Source: Salinisphaeraceae bacterium (GTDB taxonomy: Bacteria; Pseudomonadota; Gammaproteobacteria; Nevskiales; Salinisphaeraceae). Taken from it: a stretch of DNA of 64,000 nucleotides. This document shows positions 18,183 through 27,252 of this stretch, piece after piece. The translations under genes were made by a program, and so were the position numbers. The stretch covers positions 1-64,000 of the forward strand of contig NYTH01000057.1 of NCBI GenBank assembly GCA_002683405.1, in the 5' to 3' direction. The notes under the pieces are model-generated. The model worked only from the letters and a program-made list of their open reading frames with translations, was not told where the DNA came from and did no database searches. Numbering within the stretch: the first letter of the stretch is position 1; every line of letters starts with the position of its first letter.

Positions 18183-18368
18183 TTTGACTGTTTCCCCTCA
18201 GTTGTTTGGACCGCAGAAGCTGGACAATTGGTATGCGTTGAAACTTGCCCCGCGCACATGGTTTAGCAGAAAAAATCCGGGGGCGCACCTTGTCAATTTC
18301 GTGACACCCCTTCACCGGGTCGTTCAAGCCAGCTCATAGGTGGGGGCTGGTGCACAGGATGTGCCTAT

Positions 18369-18384
18369 CTGAAACGGGTTTCAG
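18369..18384. promoter_or_regulatory. 16-base palindrome upstream of DUF4332 gene
   Basis: CTGAAAC-GG-GTTTCAG, a perfect inverted repeat in the 244-base gap between the CARDB and DUF4332 genes. GAAAC-N2-GTTTC falls within the published consensus of the fatty-acid regulator PsrA of Pseudomonas, but no psrA is seen here, and a weak stem-loop terminator for the CARDB gene is the alternative. Confidence 0.35.
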
Positions 18385-18426
18385 CGGCCGTGGAGGCGTT
18401 CGCTCAACGGGCCATGGACAGCTGCG

Positions 18427-18900
18427 TCAGGGGCTGGGGTCGTTCAGCCACACGCGAGTCATCTGCGAGCGGGCGACGTTGTTGTCTTCATCCGATTCGT
18501 CGATCTGCTCATCGGCGTCGGCCACCACCTTGAACCGATAGGCCTGCTCCTCGTTCAGCGATAACTGCTTCCAGTAGGGCACCGCCACCGATCGAGTTGC
18601 CCCGGCCTTGATGGCGGGCAGCGCGATTGTGATGACGTCGGTGGTTTCGCGGTCGGCGTGGCGGCTCAGCTCGCCTCGAACGGTGCAGTCGCGGTCGCCC
18701 GCGGCAACGCCCACCGCGACCCGCGAGCAGCCGATCGCGAGCGTGCTCGGTCCGGCGTCGGCGCTGCCCTGGTTGGTCACGCGAATGGTCTGGGTCATTG
18801 GCGTGTGGAGTTCAACCACCAGGTCGGGACGGCTGGATTCGGCCGCCACCGCGGCGCCGGTCGTCATCAGCATCGGTACGAGTAGAGCGAGCAGACGCAT
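18427..18900 (-). CDS. Secreted CARDB-like Ig-fold protein
   Basis: 157 residues with a signal peptide (MRLLALLVPMLMTTGAAVAA) and one domain resembling CARDB modules: PDLVVELHTPMTQTIRVTNQ at the start and EQIDESDEDNNVARS near the end, the usual closing motif of this fold. Two Cys (in GCSRV and DCTVR) could form a disulfide. Function unknown, presumably periplasmic or surface binding. Confidence 0.7.
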   Translation of the reverse strand: MRLLALLVPMLMTTGAAVAAESSRPDLVVELHTPMTQTIRVTNQGSADAGPSTLAIGCSRVAVGVAAGDRDCTVRGELSRHADRETTDVITIALPAIKAGATRSVAVPYWKQLSLNEEQAYRFKVVADADEQIDESDEDNNVARSQMTRVWLNDPSP

Positions 18901-19003
18901 GGAGGCTCCGTGGGCATCGGGGATGTTGATGGATACGCAGTGCCCACCGCCGTGGATTCGTTTGGACTTTGACGCCGGATTTTTCGCGCGGCGATTGGGC
19001 CGA

Positions 19004-19675
19004 CTAGCCGCCGAGTATGGCGTAGGGTCCGCCGCGCTCCAGCGCGCGTTGATAGCCAGGCAGCGCCTGGAAGCGATCCACGTAGGCGATCAGCCGGGGA
19101 AACTGCGCCAGCCCGCCGCGGGCTTTCGATGCCTCCAGCGGGAAACTCAGCATGATGTCGGCGCCGGTCAGCCGATTCTCGACGAACCAGTCGGCATCGC
19201 CCAATTGGGCATCCAGGTACTCGAGATTCTGCCGGATGCGCGGGTCGATGAACTGCTTCTGCATGCCCAGACCGACCAGGCCGCCCATGGGCCGGAACAG
19301 CAGCGGCGTGGGTTTCTTGCCAAGCACGCTGGTGATCAGCTTCATGACCAGCAGGGGCATGAGCGAGCCTTCGGCGTAGTGCAGAAAGTGATTGTAGCGG
19401 CGCCAGGCCGGGGTGCCGCGCTCGGGTGAGAGCGCGCCGTCGGATTTATCCTCGATCAGATAGTCGATGATCGCGCCGGTCTCGGCAATGACTTCGTCGC
19501 CGTCGGTGATCACGGGTGAGCGGCCCAGCGAATGGACCTTCTTGAGTGACGCCGGCGCGAGCATGGTTTTCGGGTCGCGCTCGTAGCGTTCGACCGCGTA
19601 GTCCAGCCCGATTTCCTCCAGCAGCCAGAGGATGCGCTGCGAGCGCGAGTTTTCCAGGTGATGCACGGTCAGCAT
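19004..19675 (-). CDS. Glutathione S-transferase family protein
   Basis: 223-residue GST with an N-terminal thioredoxin-like domain (LENSRSQRILWLLEEIGLDY; Ser in the usual catalytic area, and GRSPVITDGDEVIAETGAI for glutathione binding) and a helical C-terminal domain (ENRLTGADIMLSFPLEA). The ATG at 19675 lies four bases after the BVMO-like gene's stop codon, so the two are cotranscribed. Role likely detoxification or isomerisation in the same degradation route; substrate unknown. Confidence 0.9.
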   Translation of the reverse strand: MLTVHHLENSRSQRILWLLEEIGLDYAVERYERDPKTMLAPASLKKVHSLGRSPVITDGDEVIAETGAIIDYLIEDKSDGALSPERGTPAWRRYNHFLHYAEGSLMPLLVMKLITSVLGKKPTPLLFRPMGGLVGLGMQKQFIDPRIRQNLEYLDAQLGDADWFVENRLTGADIMLSFPLEASKARGGLAQFPRLIAYVDRFQALPGYQRALERGGPYAILGG

Positions 19676-19679
19676 GAGG

Positions 19680-21158
19680 TCAGGCTCCCACTTCGTAGTT
19701 CGACAGGTCGAGCTCGCTGGTTTCGCGCTTGTAGCGGATGTTGGTGCCCGGCCAGTTATTGGTAATCCGGCCGTCGGCCGTGTGATACCAGCTGCTGCAG
19801 CCCCAGTTCCACACCGTGCCTTCCAGCTCGTGCTGCAACTTGCGGTTGTAGTCGGCAACCACTTCCGGCTTGACCGCGAGCGATTCGCGACCCGGCTGGG
19901 ACAGCGCCTTCACCGCTTCCAGAATGTAGTGCGTCTGGCATTCGATCATGTAGATGATGGAATTGCCGCCCAGATTCGTGTTGGGCCCGTAGCACATGAA
20001 CAGGTTGGGAAAGCCGTCCACGGTAATACCCTTGAAGGCTTCCGCGCCGTGCTGCCAGCGATCGGCCAGCAGGCGGCCGCCCAGCCCGTAGATGTCCATG
20101 GGCGCAAGGAATTCCGTGGCCTTGAAGCCGGTGCCGTAGATCAGCGTATCGGCCGCGTGCTCGCGGCCGTCCTCGGTAACGACGCCGTCGGCCGTGATGC
20201 GCTCGATGGGGCTGGTCACCAGCTCGACGTTCTCGCGCGTGAGCGCCGGATAGTAGTTGCTGGAGAACAGGATGCGCTTGCAACCGATGACGTAATCCGG
20301 CGTCAGCTTCTCGCGCAGCGCCGGGTCCTTGACCTGGCGGTTGCGGTGCCAGCGCGTCACCCATTGAAAGACCTTCGATAGCCGGCTCTGGGCGTTGAAG
20401 GCCGGCACGCTGGCGTCACCGACCCAGCGCAGCAGGAACCGGAAAATGTCGCGGTAGCCGGGGAAGGTCTTGAACAGCCAGCGGTTGATCGGGCCGTACT
20501 GCCGCTGAAAGCGCGGCAGCAGATAGGGGGCGCTGCGCTGGAACACGGTGAGATGTCGCGCCTGCTTCGCCACTTCCGGCACGAACTGGATGGCGCTGGC
20601 GCCGGTGCCGATCACCAAGACGCGGCGGCCGTTCAGATCGTGATCGTGATCCCATTCGGCGGAGTGGAAGCTGTGGCCTTCGAAGTCTTCCTCGCCGGGG
20701 ATTTTCGGCCAGCCTGGCCGGCTGAGCTGACCGACTGCCGTAACGAGCACATCGAACGACTCTTCCGCGCCGTTGACGTTGACCTGCCACTGATGACGCT
20801 GCTCGTCATAGTGCGCGCCGGCCACAAAGCTGTCGAAGCGGATGTGCGGATACAGCGCGAAGTGCTCCGCGCAGCGTTTCTGGTAGGCCTGGATTTCCGG
20901 CTGCTCGGGATAGGGGCAGCTGAAGCCGCCAAGATTGGCGAACGAGAAGGAATACAGATGCCAGGGCACGTCGCAGGCAGCGCCCGGGTAGGTGTTTTCC
21001 CGCCAGACCCCGCCGACCTCGTCGCCCTTCTCGAGCAGGACGAAATCCTCGAAGCCGGCCTGCTTCAGCCGGATGGCCATGCACAGGCCGGAGAATCCCG
21101 AGCCCACGATGGCTACCCGCGGTTGCGCGTCGGTCGGCTGCGTCTTCGGCTCGGTCAT
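19680..21158 (-). CDS. Flavin-containing Baeyer-Villiger-type monooxygenase
   Basis: 492-residue FAD/NADPH monooxygenase, predicted to insert oxygen next to a ketone. Seen: first dinucleotide motif VGSGFSG (18-24), the BVMO fingerprint FEGHSFHSAEWD with Phe159, Gly161, His165 and Trp169, and the second Rossmann motif VIGTGASA. YGTGFKATEF near the C-terminus is also typical. Fingerprint and length suit the BVMO/CHMO-like group better than N-hydroxylases. It forms a two-gene unit with the GST. Confidence 0.88.
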   Translation of the reverse strand: MTEPKTQPTDAQPRVAIVGSGFSGLCMAIRLKQAGFEDFVLLEKGDEVGGVWRENTYPGAACDVPWHLYSFSFANLGGFSCPYPEQPEIQAYQKRCAEHFALYPHIRFDSFVAGAHYDEQRHQWQVNVNGAEESFDVLVTAVGQLSRPGWPKIPGEEDFEGHSFHSAEWDHDHDLNGRRVLVIGTGASAIQFVPEVAKQARHLTVFQRSAPYLLPRFQRQYGPINRWLFKTFPGYRDIFRFLLRWVGDASVPAFNAQSRLSKVFQWVTRWHRNRQVKDPALREKLTPDYVIGCKRILFSSNYYPALTRENVELVTSPIERITADGVVTEDGREHAADTLIYGTGFKATEFLAPMDIYGLGGRLLADRWQHGAEAFKGITVDGFPNLFMCYGPNTNLGGNSIIYMIECQTHYILEAVKALSQPGRESLAVKPEVVADYNRKLQHELEGTVWNWGCSSWYHTADGRITNNWPGTNIRYKRETSELDLSNYEVGA

Positions 21159-21269
21159 GCGGCTACTCCGTTCAGATTTCAGTCATCCATGGTGACGCGA
21201 TGTGTTCGGCCTGGCCACAACCCGAACGGGCAGGTCCTGTTAGCGGGCGGTGTGCAGTGGGAGGGCGGA

Positions 21270-21614
21270 CTATTCCTGGTCGCCGACGGACAGGTTGTTT
21301 TCCGGTGAGCCGACGCGCGCGCCGTCGCCGTCGGCCTTGATCCCGCGCTCGTCGCTGCCCACGCGCAGCCCGTCCTGATCTACCTTCACCCCTTTTTCGC
21401 GCGTGCCCAGACGCACGCCTTCGCCGCCGCCGATTTTCACCCCGGCGTCGTCTGTACCGATCTGCAGGCCCTTGCCGCCGCCGATGATGATCCCCTTGCC
21501 GGGTGGCCCGATGTGGATGCCGTCGTTATCTTCGGCGTGGATGGCCGGCGTGGCCGCCAGGCCCAGCAGGGCCAGTGCGGCGGCGCCGGCAAGCTTTTTT
21601 TTCAGCGTGGACAT
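21270..21614 (-). CDS. Small secreted glycine-rich tandem-repeat protein
   Basis: 114 residues, not recognised as a known family. A signal peptide ends near ATPAIHA. The mature part is about 87 residues made of four to five tandem repeats of 16-17 residues such as TREKGVKVDQDGLRVG and SDERGIKADGDGARVG. Each repeat contains two short x-G-hydrophobic-x-hydrophobic-G strands separated by charged turns. This spacing suggests a narrow beta-solenoid or an intrinsically flexible chain. The ATG at 21614 starts the signal peptide. It lies 72 bases downstream of the lipoprotein hydrolase gene on the same strand. Confidence 0.7.
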   Translation of the reverse strand: MSTLKKKLAGAAALALLGLAATPAIHAEDNDGIHIGPPGKGIIIGGGKGLQIGTDDAGVKIGGGEGVRLGTREKGVKVDQDGLRVGSDERGIKADGDGARVGSPENNLSVGDQE

Positions 21615-21686
21615 GGGCGTTTTCCTGTTCGGTTGCGGGCGTCGAGCATCGACGCGCCATGCTTGCTGGCGGCTGAACAAGCGCGG

Positions 21687-23411
21687 CTAGGGGCTGACCT
21701 CGACCGGCCCGAGAATCGGCAGTTTCACCTGGCCGGATACGTCCACCAGCGGATTGGTGAGGTCGCGGCTGACGATGCCCGGAAACTGCGGCAGCGACGC
21801 GCCCGACAGCACCAGCTGGATGGCGTCGCCGGCGCGCAGCTCCTCGGCGATGCCGGCCAGCTCCAGGTTGAACGTGCCCAGCCCGCGAATCGGGATGATC
21901 TGGTCGTCAATGGGCTCCAGATTACCGGGCAGTCCGGCGCGGCTGCGCGCCAGCGTCGCATAGACAATGGCGTCGCCGTCCGGGTTGCCGGTGTCCAGCG
22001 ACGGACTCACCGTGATCTGCGCCGTGGGGATGCCGGCCACGACCACGCCGTCCGTCTCGGCGGTGTAAAGCGTAATGGGCACGCCCGTGGGCAGGGCCGC
22101 TGCGCCCTGCGTGACGGTGGCCTCGAATGCCGGCGTGTCGGTCCCGCCGATCGTGAGGCTGTCCAGCTTGACGCCCCGGCCGGTCACGGCGGTCACCAGG
22201 CAGTGCTCCGGCAGGCTGTTCACGAACTCGATGGCCTCGGGATCCTGTTTGAGCTTGGCGTCGAACCAGTTGATCGACAGCTCGAACTCGTCCAGATCGC
22301 CGCAGCGCAACAGGTTGGGGTCGGGCTGTGTGGGCAGCGTGCTGGAGATGGACACGCCCGACGGCAGCACGTGCCCCAGGCCGTAGGTGAACAGGCGGAC
22401 ATCACCGCCGGCGGCTTCCATGCACTGGTAGTTGTCGACGGCTTCGTTCAGGTTGAACAGCACGTCGAATGACCCCTGCAGGAACAGCGCGTCGACCGGC
22501 GGCGGCGCGTTGGCCGCGACCGCCCGGCCGGGCTGGTCCATGCCTTCACAGAAGTAGCGATTGCTGTGATAGGTGAGTTCGGCGCGCAGCTCATCGCTGA
22601 GGCGATTGTCGGCCAGTCCGTTGACCAGCCCCGTCACGAATTGCTGATCCAGAAAGCTGCCGCCGGTGGCCGACAGCAGGCTCAGCGCCGAGGCGTAGGC
22701 CGATTTCGGCGTGTTGTTCGGCCCCAGGCTGTAGGCCAGGTCGTACCAGGTAATCTGCGGAATGATCGCGTCCAGGCGCTGGCGCGGATCGATGTTGTTG
22801 ATCAGCAGCTGGTAGCCGCCGCCATAGGAGCCGCCGCGCGCGCCCAGCAGCAGGTTGTTGTCGCGGTAGGCCAGCCAGTCGAGGTTGGCCTCGGCCCAAT
22901 CGAGAATCTGGATGAGGTAGCGGCCTTCCACTTCCGGGTCCAGCACCCGCACGCTGCCGGTTGACTGGCCAAAGCCGCGCTGGTCAATGGAGATTTCGCC
23001 GTAACCCGCCTGCAGATAGGCCAGCGGGAAACCCACGATCGACGCCCCGGCCGCGTTCGACCCCGGCGCGTTGCGGGCCAGGGCCGGCTGGCGAAAGGCG
23101 CCGAAGCCGTGCCCGAACAGCAGCAGCGGATAGGTCTGGCCGCCCACCAGCGTTTCCGGCTCGTGTACGGTAAAGGCGATGCGTTCGCCGTCGAAGCCGG
23201 TGAGCGTGACGTCGTAACTGATGCCGGCGCGCTGCTCGCCCACCACCGGCCCGGGCATGCCCTGGCCGTCCGGCGGCGGCAGGCTGTCCGGATTCTGACC
23301 GCCGCTGCCTGCGCTGCTGCTCCCGCCACCACCGCAGGCAGACAGCAGGGCCAGGCAAAGCAGCGGGCCGAGCAGGGCGGCGAAGCGGCAGGTACGGTTG
23401 GCGTGTTTCAT
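21687..23411 (-). CDS. Exported lipoprotein alpha/beta hydrolase, S15/CocE-like
   Basis: 574-residue lipoprotein: signal peptide and lipobox LLSAC (Cys26), a Gly/Ser linker, then an alpha/beta hydrolase domain. The nucleophile is Ser195 in GGSYGGG and a His candidate is in GLGHVLPSG. The order and the DQRGFGQSTGSVR strand resemble S15/CocE peptidase-esterases. The C-terminal 150 residues look like a jelly-roll domain, also usual in that group. Probably outer-membrane attached and acting on an ester or peptide outside the cell; substrate unknown. The start gives a good lipoprotein signal. Confidence 0.8.
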   Translation of the reverse strand: MKHANRTCRFAALLGPLLCLALLSACGGGGSSSAGSGGQNPDSLPPPDGQGMPGPVVGEQRAGISYDVTLTGFDGERIAFTVHEPETLVGGQTYPLLLFGHGFGAFRQPALARNAPGSNAAGASIVGFPLAYLQAGYGEISIDQRGFGQSTGSVRVLDPEVEGRYLIQILDWAEANLDWLAYRDNNLLLGARGGSYGGGYQLLINNIDPRQRLDAIIPQITWYDLAYSLGPNNTPKSAYASALSLLSATGGSFLDQQFVTGLVNGLADNRLSDELRAELTYHSNRYFCEGMDQPGRAVAANAPPPVDALFLQGSFDVLFNLNEAVDNYQCMEAAGGDVRLFTYGLGHVLPSGVSISSTLPTQPDPNLLRCGDLDEFELSINWFDAKLKQDPEAIEFVNSLPEHCLVTAVTGRGVKLDSLTIGGTDTPAFEATVTQGAAALPTGVPITLYTAETDGVVVAGIPTAQITVSPSLDTGNPDGDAIVYATLARSRAGLPGNLEPIDDQIIPIRGLGTFNLELAGIAEELRAGDAIQLVLSGASLPQFPGIVSRDLTNPLVDVSGQVKLPILGPVEVSP

Positions 23412-23575
23412 GGGCGGACCAGAGGCGGACGGTGATCAGGCAGGCCGGGTCGTGGTGGGGCAACGGCCACGACCCGTGCTGCCTGATTGTGCAAGAAAGC
23501 TTTCCGGATGGTCCAGACGGCCTGCGTACTCGCCGCAGTCAGGGCCGAGTGGTCGAGCCCGTTCCGCTCGCTCTA

Positions 23576-23581
23576 TATAAT
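23576..23581 (+). promoter_or_regulatory. Probable -10 element for glnS
   Basis: A perfect TATAAT lies 40 bases ahead of the glnS start. The region 16-18 bases upstream has no good -35 match, so strength depends on other contacts. Confidence 0.5.
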
Positions 23582-23621
23582 GCCGCCGCTATTCACTTGA
23601 ACCGGTTCGATTCGGCCCAGT

Positions 23622-25307
23622 ATGTCCACGCAAAGCGCCCCTTCAGGCGGCAACAATTTTCTGCGCAATCTGATTCGCGAGCAGATCGACAGCGGCGAAC
23701 ATCAAGGCGAAGTTGTAACGCGCTTCCCGCCCGAGCCCAATGGCTATCTGCACATCGGGCACGCCAAGTCCATCTGCCTGAATTTCGGCCTGGCGGAGCA
23801 CTTCGGCGGCCGCTGCCGGCTGCGTTTTGACGACACCAACCCCGAAAAGGAAAACCAGGAATACATCGACTCCATCCAGTCCGACGTGACCTGGCTGGGT
23901 TTCGAGTGGGATGGCCCGGTGCGCTACGCATCGGATTATTTTGACGACCTGTACGCGCTGGCGCAGCAGCTCATCGAGACCGGCCTGGCCTATGTCGACG
24001 AGCAGTCCAGCGAGCAGGCGCGTGAGAACCGCGGCGACTGGAACACGCCGGGCACCGACAGTCCGTTTCGCGACCGGCCACCAGCGGAAAGCCTGGACCT
24101 GCTGGCGCGCATGAAGGCCGGCGAATTCGACGAGGGCAGCTGCTCGTTGAGGGCAAAGATCGACATGCGTGCAGGCAACATGAATCTGCGCGATCCGGTC
24201 ATGTACCGCATCCGCAAGGCCGCGCATCATCAGACGGGCGACAAGTGGTGCATCTATCCGTCCTACGACTTCGCGCACGGTCAGTCGGACGCGCTGGAAG
24301 GGGTGACGCACTCCATCTGCACGCTCGAGTTCGAGGATCACCGGCCGCTTTACGAGTGGTTCGTGGCGAACCTGACGCTGCCGGCATCGCCGCGCCAGTA
24401 CGAGTTCGGGCGGCTGAACCTCAACTACACGGTCACCAGCAAGCGCAAGCTCAAGCTATTGGTCGACGAGGGCCATGTAGACGGCTGGGACGATCCGCGC
24501 ATGCCCACGCTGGCCGGTATTCGCCGGCGCGGCTATACGCCGGCGGCCATCCGGAATTTCTGCGACACGATTGGCGTGAGCCGGTCGGACGGCGTGATCG
24601 ATGCCGGGCTGCTGGAAAACGCGGTGCGCGACGATCTCAACGAGCACGCCCCGCGGGCCATGTGCGTGCTGGATCCGCTCAAGCTGGTCATCACTAACTA
24701 CCCGGAGGACGGCGTCGAATGGCTGGCCGCGCCCGGACATCCGAACAGCGACGCATTCGAGTCGCGGCAGCTGCCCTTTACCCGGGAGTTGTGGATCGAG
24801 GCCGAGGATTTCCGCGAAGAGGCCAACAAGAAGTACAAGCGACTTGTGCTGGGCAAGCGCGTGCGTCTGCGAAACGCCTACGTCATCGAGGCCGAGGATG
24901 TGGTCAGGGACGAAGCGGGCGAGATTGTGGCCGTCCACTGCCGCTACGACCCGGACACGCTGGGCGATAACCCGGCCGACGGCATCAAGCCCAAGGGGGT
25001 GATCCACTGGGTTTCCGCCACGCATGGACGCACGGCCACCGTCCGCCTGTACGACCGCCTCTTTGCCGACGAGAATCCCGGTCGCGGCGACGTCGGCGAG
25101 ATGCTGGCTGGCCTGAACCCGGCCTCGCTGGACGTGCGGGAGAACTGCCCCATCGAGCCGGGGCTGGCATCAGCGCGGCCCGAAGACCGCTTTCAGTTCG
25201 AGCGCATCGGCTATTTCGTGGCTGATCGCTACGATCACGGCCCTAATCATCCGGTGTTTAACCGCACGGTGGCGCTGCGCGATACCTGGGGCAAGTCCGG
25301 CGACTGA
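23622..25307 (+). CDS. glnS: Glutaminyl-tRNA synthetase
   Basis: Class I synthetase charging tRNA-Gln in the cytoplasm. 561 residues, normal for the gammaproteobacterial enzyme. Seen: [17 protein letters not shown] with HIGH at 44-47, [16 protein letters not shown], and the second signature as VTSKRK (272-277, Thr where E. coli has Met), then the C-terminal anticodon-binding barrels. Having GlnRS fits a beta/gammaproteobacterium rather than the GatCAB route. It appears to be a single gene. Confidence 0.97.
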   Translation: MSTQSAPSGGNNFLRNLIREQIDSGEHQGEVVTRFPPEPNGYLHIGHAKSICLNFGLAEHFGGRCRLRFDDTNPEKENQEYIDSIQSDVTWLGFEWDGPVRYASDYFDDLYALAQQLIETGLAYVDEQSSEQARENRGDWNTPGTDSPFRDRPPAESLDLLARMKAGEFDEGSCSLRAKIDMRAGNMNLRDPVMYRIRKAAHHQTGDKWCIYPSYDFAHGQSDALEGVTHSICTLEFEDHRPLYEWFVANLTLPASPRQYEFGRLNLNYTVTSKRKLKLLVDEGHVDGWDDPRMPTLAGIRRRGYTPAAIRNFCDTIGVSRSDGVIDAGLLENAVRDDLNEHAPRAMCVLDPLKLVITNYPEDGVEWLAAPGHPNSDAFESRQLPFTRELWIEAEDFREEANKKYKRLVLGKRVRLRNAYVIEAEDVVRDEAGEIVAVHCRYDPDTLGDNPADGIKPKGVIHWVSATHGRTATVRLYDRLFADENPGRGDVGEMLAGLNPASLDVRENCPIEPGLASARPEDRFQFERIGYFVADRYDHGPNHPVFNRTVALRDTWGKSGD

Positions 25308-25326
25308 GGCGGTTCGTCCCGGCCAC

Positions 25327-25411
25327 GCCGGATTCCGCTGCGCTGCATCCGGCCTACGGGGGCGAAGCCGTGGCCGTAGGCCGTATGGAGGTCGCAAGAC
25401 CGTAATCCGGC
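25327..25411. repeat. REP-like hairpin element, copy 2
   Basis: 85 bases with perfect terminal inverted repeats GCCGGATT/AATCCGGC and an inner pair GGCCTACGG/CCGTAGGCC, so the whole unit can fold into one long stem. It shares the block CGCTGCGCTGCATCCGGCC and the tail GGTCGCAAGACCGTAATCCG with copy 3. Confidence 0.88.
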
Positions 25412-25470
25412 AGGCTGTTCGATACGCATTGTCTCGTGCAGGCGGCTGCGCGTTGGGTCGGGGCGGTTGC

Positions 25471-25554
25471 GCCGGGTTCCGCTGCGCTGCATCCGGCCTA
25501 CGGGGTGCGGTGGTGGCCGTAGGCTGTATGAAGGTCGCAAGACCGTAATCCGGC
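25471..25554. repeat. REP-like hairpin element, copy 3
   Basis: 84 bases in the same orientation as copy 2 and 59 bases after it. The left end is GCCGGGTT (one change) and the right end AATCCGGC. The inner blocks are nearly identical to copy 2. Confidence 0.88.
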
Positions 25555-25651
25555 GCTTTCTTCGATGCGCGCTGGGCGCGGCGCGTCGGCTACAATGCGG
25601 CGCCGAAACCGTCTGCTCCGGTGCTGTCCGGAGCGCTCTCTGGAGATTGAG

Positions 25652-26323
25652 TTGAATACCCGATCCCGGCGCAACCTCGGTCCGGTGGACTGGGATGCCT
25701 GCCTGAAGACCCTGACCGACGGTATGCGTACGCTGCAGCTGCGCGCGGCGCCGTCCGTTCGCGAGGCGCTGATCGAGTATCTCAAACACCTGGAATCCTG
25801 GAACGGCAGCTACAACCTGACCGCAGTGCGGCAGCCGCCGGACATGGTGGTGCGCCATCTGCTGGACAGCCTGGCCGTGGCGCGGTTTCTGGACGGCGCC
25901 GGAGTAGCCGATATTGGCACCGGTCCGGGATTGCCGGGCATTCCGCTGGCGCTGTTGCGGCCGGCCAAGCGCTTCACGCTGGTCGAATCCAACGGCAAGA
26001 AGGCGGCGTTTCTGCGCCACGTGGTGCGTACCCTCAAGCTGCCCAACGTGGCGGTGGAGCAGGCGCGTTGCGAGGCCTTCAAGCCCGATCAGCGCTTCAA
26101 TACCGTGATCTGCCGGGCGCTGGGTACGGCCGCCGAAGTCGTGCGTCTGGCGGGGCATCTGTGCGCGCCCCGCGGGCGGATCGTGCTGATGAAGGGTCGC
26201 AGCCCGGAAGCCGAGCTCACCGAATTGCCGCCCGGATTCATGGTGGTGGAGTCCGTACCGGTGCTGGTCCCGGGGCTGGACGCCGAGCGGCATGTGGCCG
26301 TGCTTACGCCGGGATTGTTGTAG
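25652..26323 (+). CDS. rsmG: 16S rRNA m7G527 methyltransferase
   Basis: SAM-dependent methyltransferase (GidB/RsmG) modifying G527 of 16S rRNA. Seen: SWNGSYNLTAVR, the SAM-binding VADIGTGPGLPGIPLA, and FTLVESNGKKAAFLR. The start is taken as TTG at 25652, because TGGAG at 25641-25645 is well spaced to it and the protein then has the family length (223 residues). It opens the rsmG-parA-parB-atp order common in gammaproteobacteria, but mnmG, the usual upstream neighbour, is not here. Confidence 0.93.
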   Translation: MNTRSRRNLGPVDWDACLKTLTDGMRTLQLRAAPSVREALIEYLKHLESWNGSYNLTAVRQPPDMVVRHLLDSLAVARFLDGAGVADIGTGPGLPGIPLALLRPAKRFTLVESNGKKAAFLRHVVRTLKLPNVAVEQARCEAFKPDQRFNTVICRALGTAAEVVRLAGHLCAPRGRIVLMKGRSPEAELTELPPGFMVVESVPVLVPGLDAERHVAVLTPGLL

Positions 26324-26380
26324 GTCCGCGTGGTCCGGGGCGGCATTCGGGTCGCGTCATCCAGTAAACTCTCACGCCTT

Positions 26381-27220
26381 ATGTCCGAGACCATAGCGAT
26401 AGCCAATCAGAAAGGGGGCGTGGGCAAGACCACGACCAGCGTCAACCTGGCCGCTGCCCTGGCGGAAGCCGAGCAGCGCGTGCTGCTGGTGGATATGGAC
26501 GCCCAGGGCAACGCCACCATGGGCGTAGGCGTGGACAAGAAGGCGCTGCCCGCCACCGTCTGCGACTTTCTGCTGGGCGAAAAAGGCGTGTCCGATGCGC
26601 TGCAGGTCGTGCAGGACGGCGATTTTTTCCTGCTTGGCGCCAACGCCGACATGACGGCCGCCGAAGTTGGCCTGCGCGAGCGCAAGGCCGGCCGGCTGGC
26701 CCTGCGCGCGGCGCTCAAGGAAATCGAGCACAGCTTCGATTACATCATCATCGACTGCCCGCCGACGCTGTCCATGCTGACCATCAATGCGCTGTCGGCG
26801 GCGCGTGGCGTCATCATTCCCATGCAGTGCGAATACTACGCCCTGGAAGGTCTGAGCGACCTGCTGCAGACCATCGAGAGCGTGCACGACGTGGTGAATC
26901 GGAATCTGCATGTCGAGGGCGTGCTGCGGACCATGCATGACCCCCGCAACCGGCTCAGCGGCGAGGTGTCCAACCAGCTCATCGAGCATTTCGGTGATGC
27001 CGTGTACAAGACGATCATCCCGCGCAACGTGCGGCTGGCCGAAGCGCCCAGTCACGGCCTGCCGATTACCAAATACGACTCCGGCGCCGCCGGCGCCGTG
27101 GCCTACCGCGCGCTGGCGCGCGAGATTCTGGGGCGTGACGACAACGAAATTCTGGATTCCGAAGGCGACGGCGCGCGCCGCGCGGTCTCCTCCATATTCA
27201 AGCGGCGCGCCCGGGCGTAG
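26381..27220 (+). CDS. parA: Chromosome partitioning ATPase ParA
   Basis: Deviant Walker-A ATPase (Soj/ParA) acting with ParB in origin segregation. The protein begins MSETIAIANQKGGVGKTTTS with the KGGVGKTT nucleotide motif at residues 11-18; VDMDAQGNAT and IIIDCPPTLSMLT are the Walker A' and B regions. 279 residues from the ATG at 26381, which has little ribosome-site homology. parB follows after 32 bases. Confidence 0.96.
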   Translation: MSETIAIANQKGGVGKTTTSVNLAAALAEAEQRVLLVDMDAQGNATMGVGVDKKALPATVCDFLLGEKGVSDALQVVQDGDFFLLGANADMTAAEVGLRERKAGRLALRAALKEIEHSFDYIIIDCPPTLSMLTINALSAARGVIIPMQCEYYALEGLSDLLQTIESVHDVVNRNLHVEGVLRTMHDPRNRLSGEVSNQLIEHFGDAVYKTIIPRNVRLAEAPSHGLPITKYDSGAAGAVAYRALAREILGRDDNEILDSEGDGARRAVSSIFKRRARA

Positions 27221-27252
27221 GCGGCGTCCCGGCCAATCAGAGGTTTTCGCGC

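Larger units (their letters stand above)
25308..25651. other. Intergenic region glnS-rsmG filled with repeats
   Basis: 344 bases without a gene. It is made mostly of two REP-like hairpin copies, listed separately, and 59 bases between them. The last 97 bases before rsmG hold its presumed promoter; no confident -35/-10 was seen. Confidence 0.7.

Noticed and set aside
25327-25554. Short CRISPR array from the two similar repeats
   Set aside because: Units are about 85 bases, self-palindromic, only two in tandem, and no cas genes are near; they are REP-like elements.
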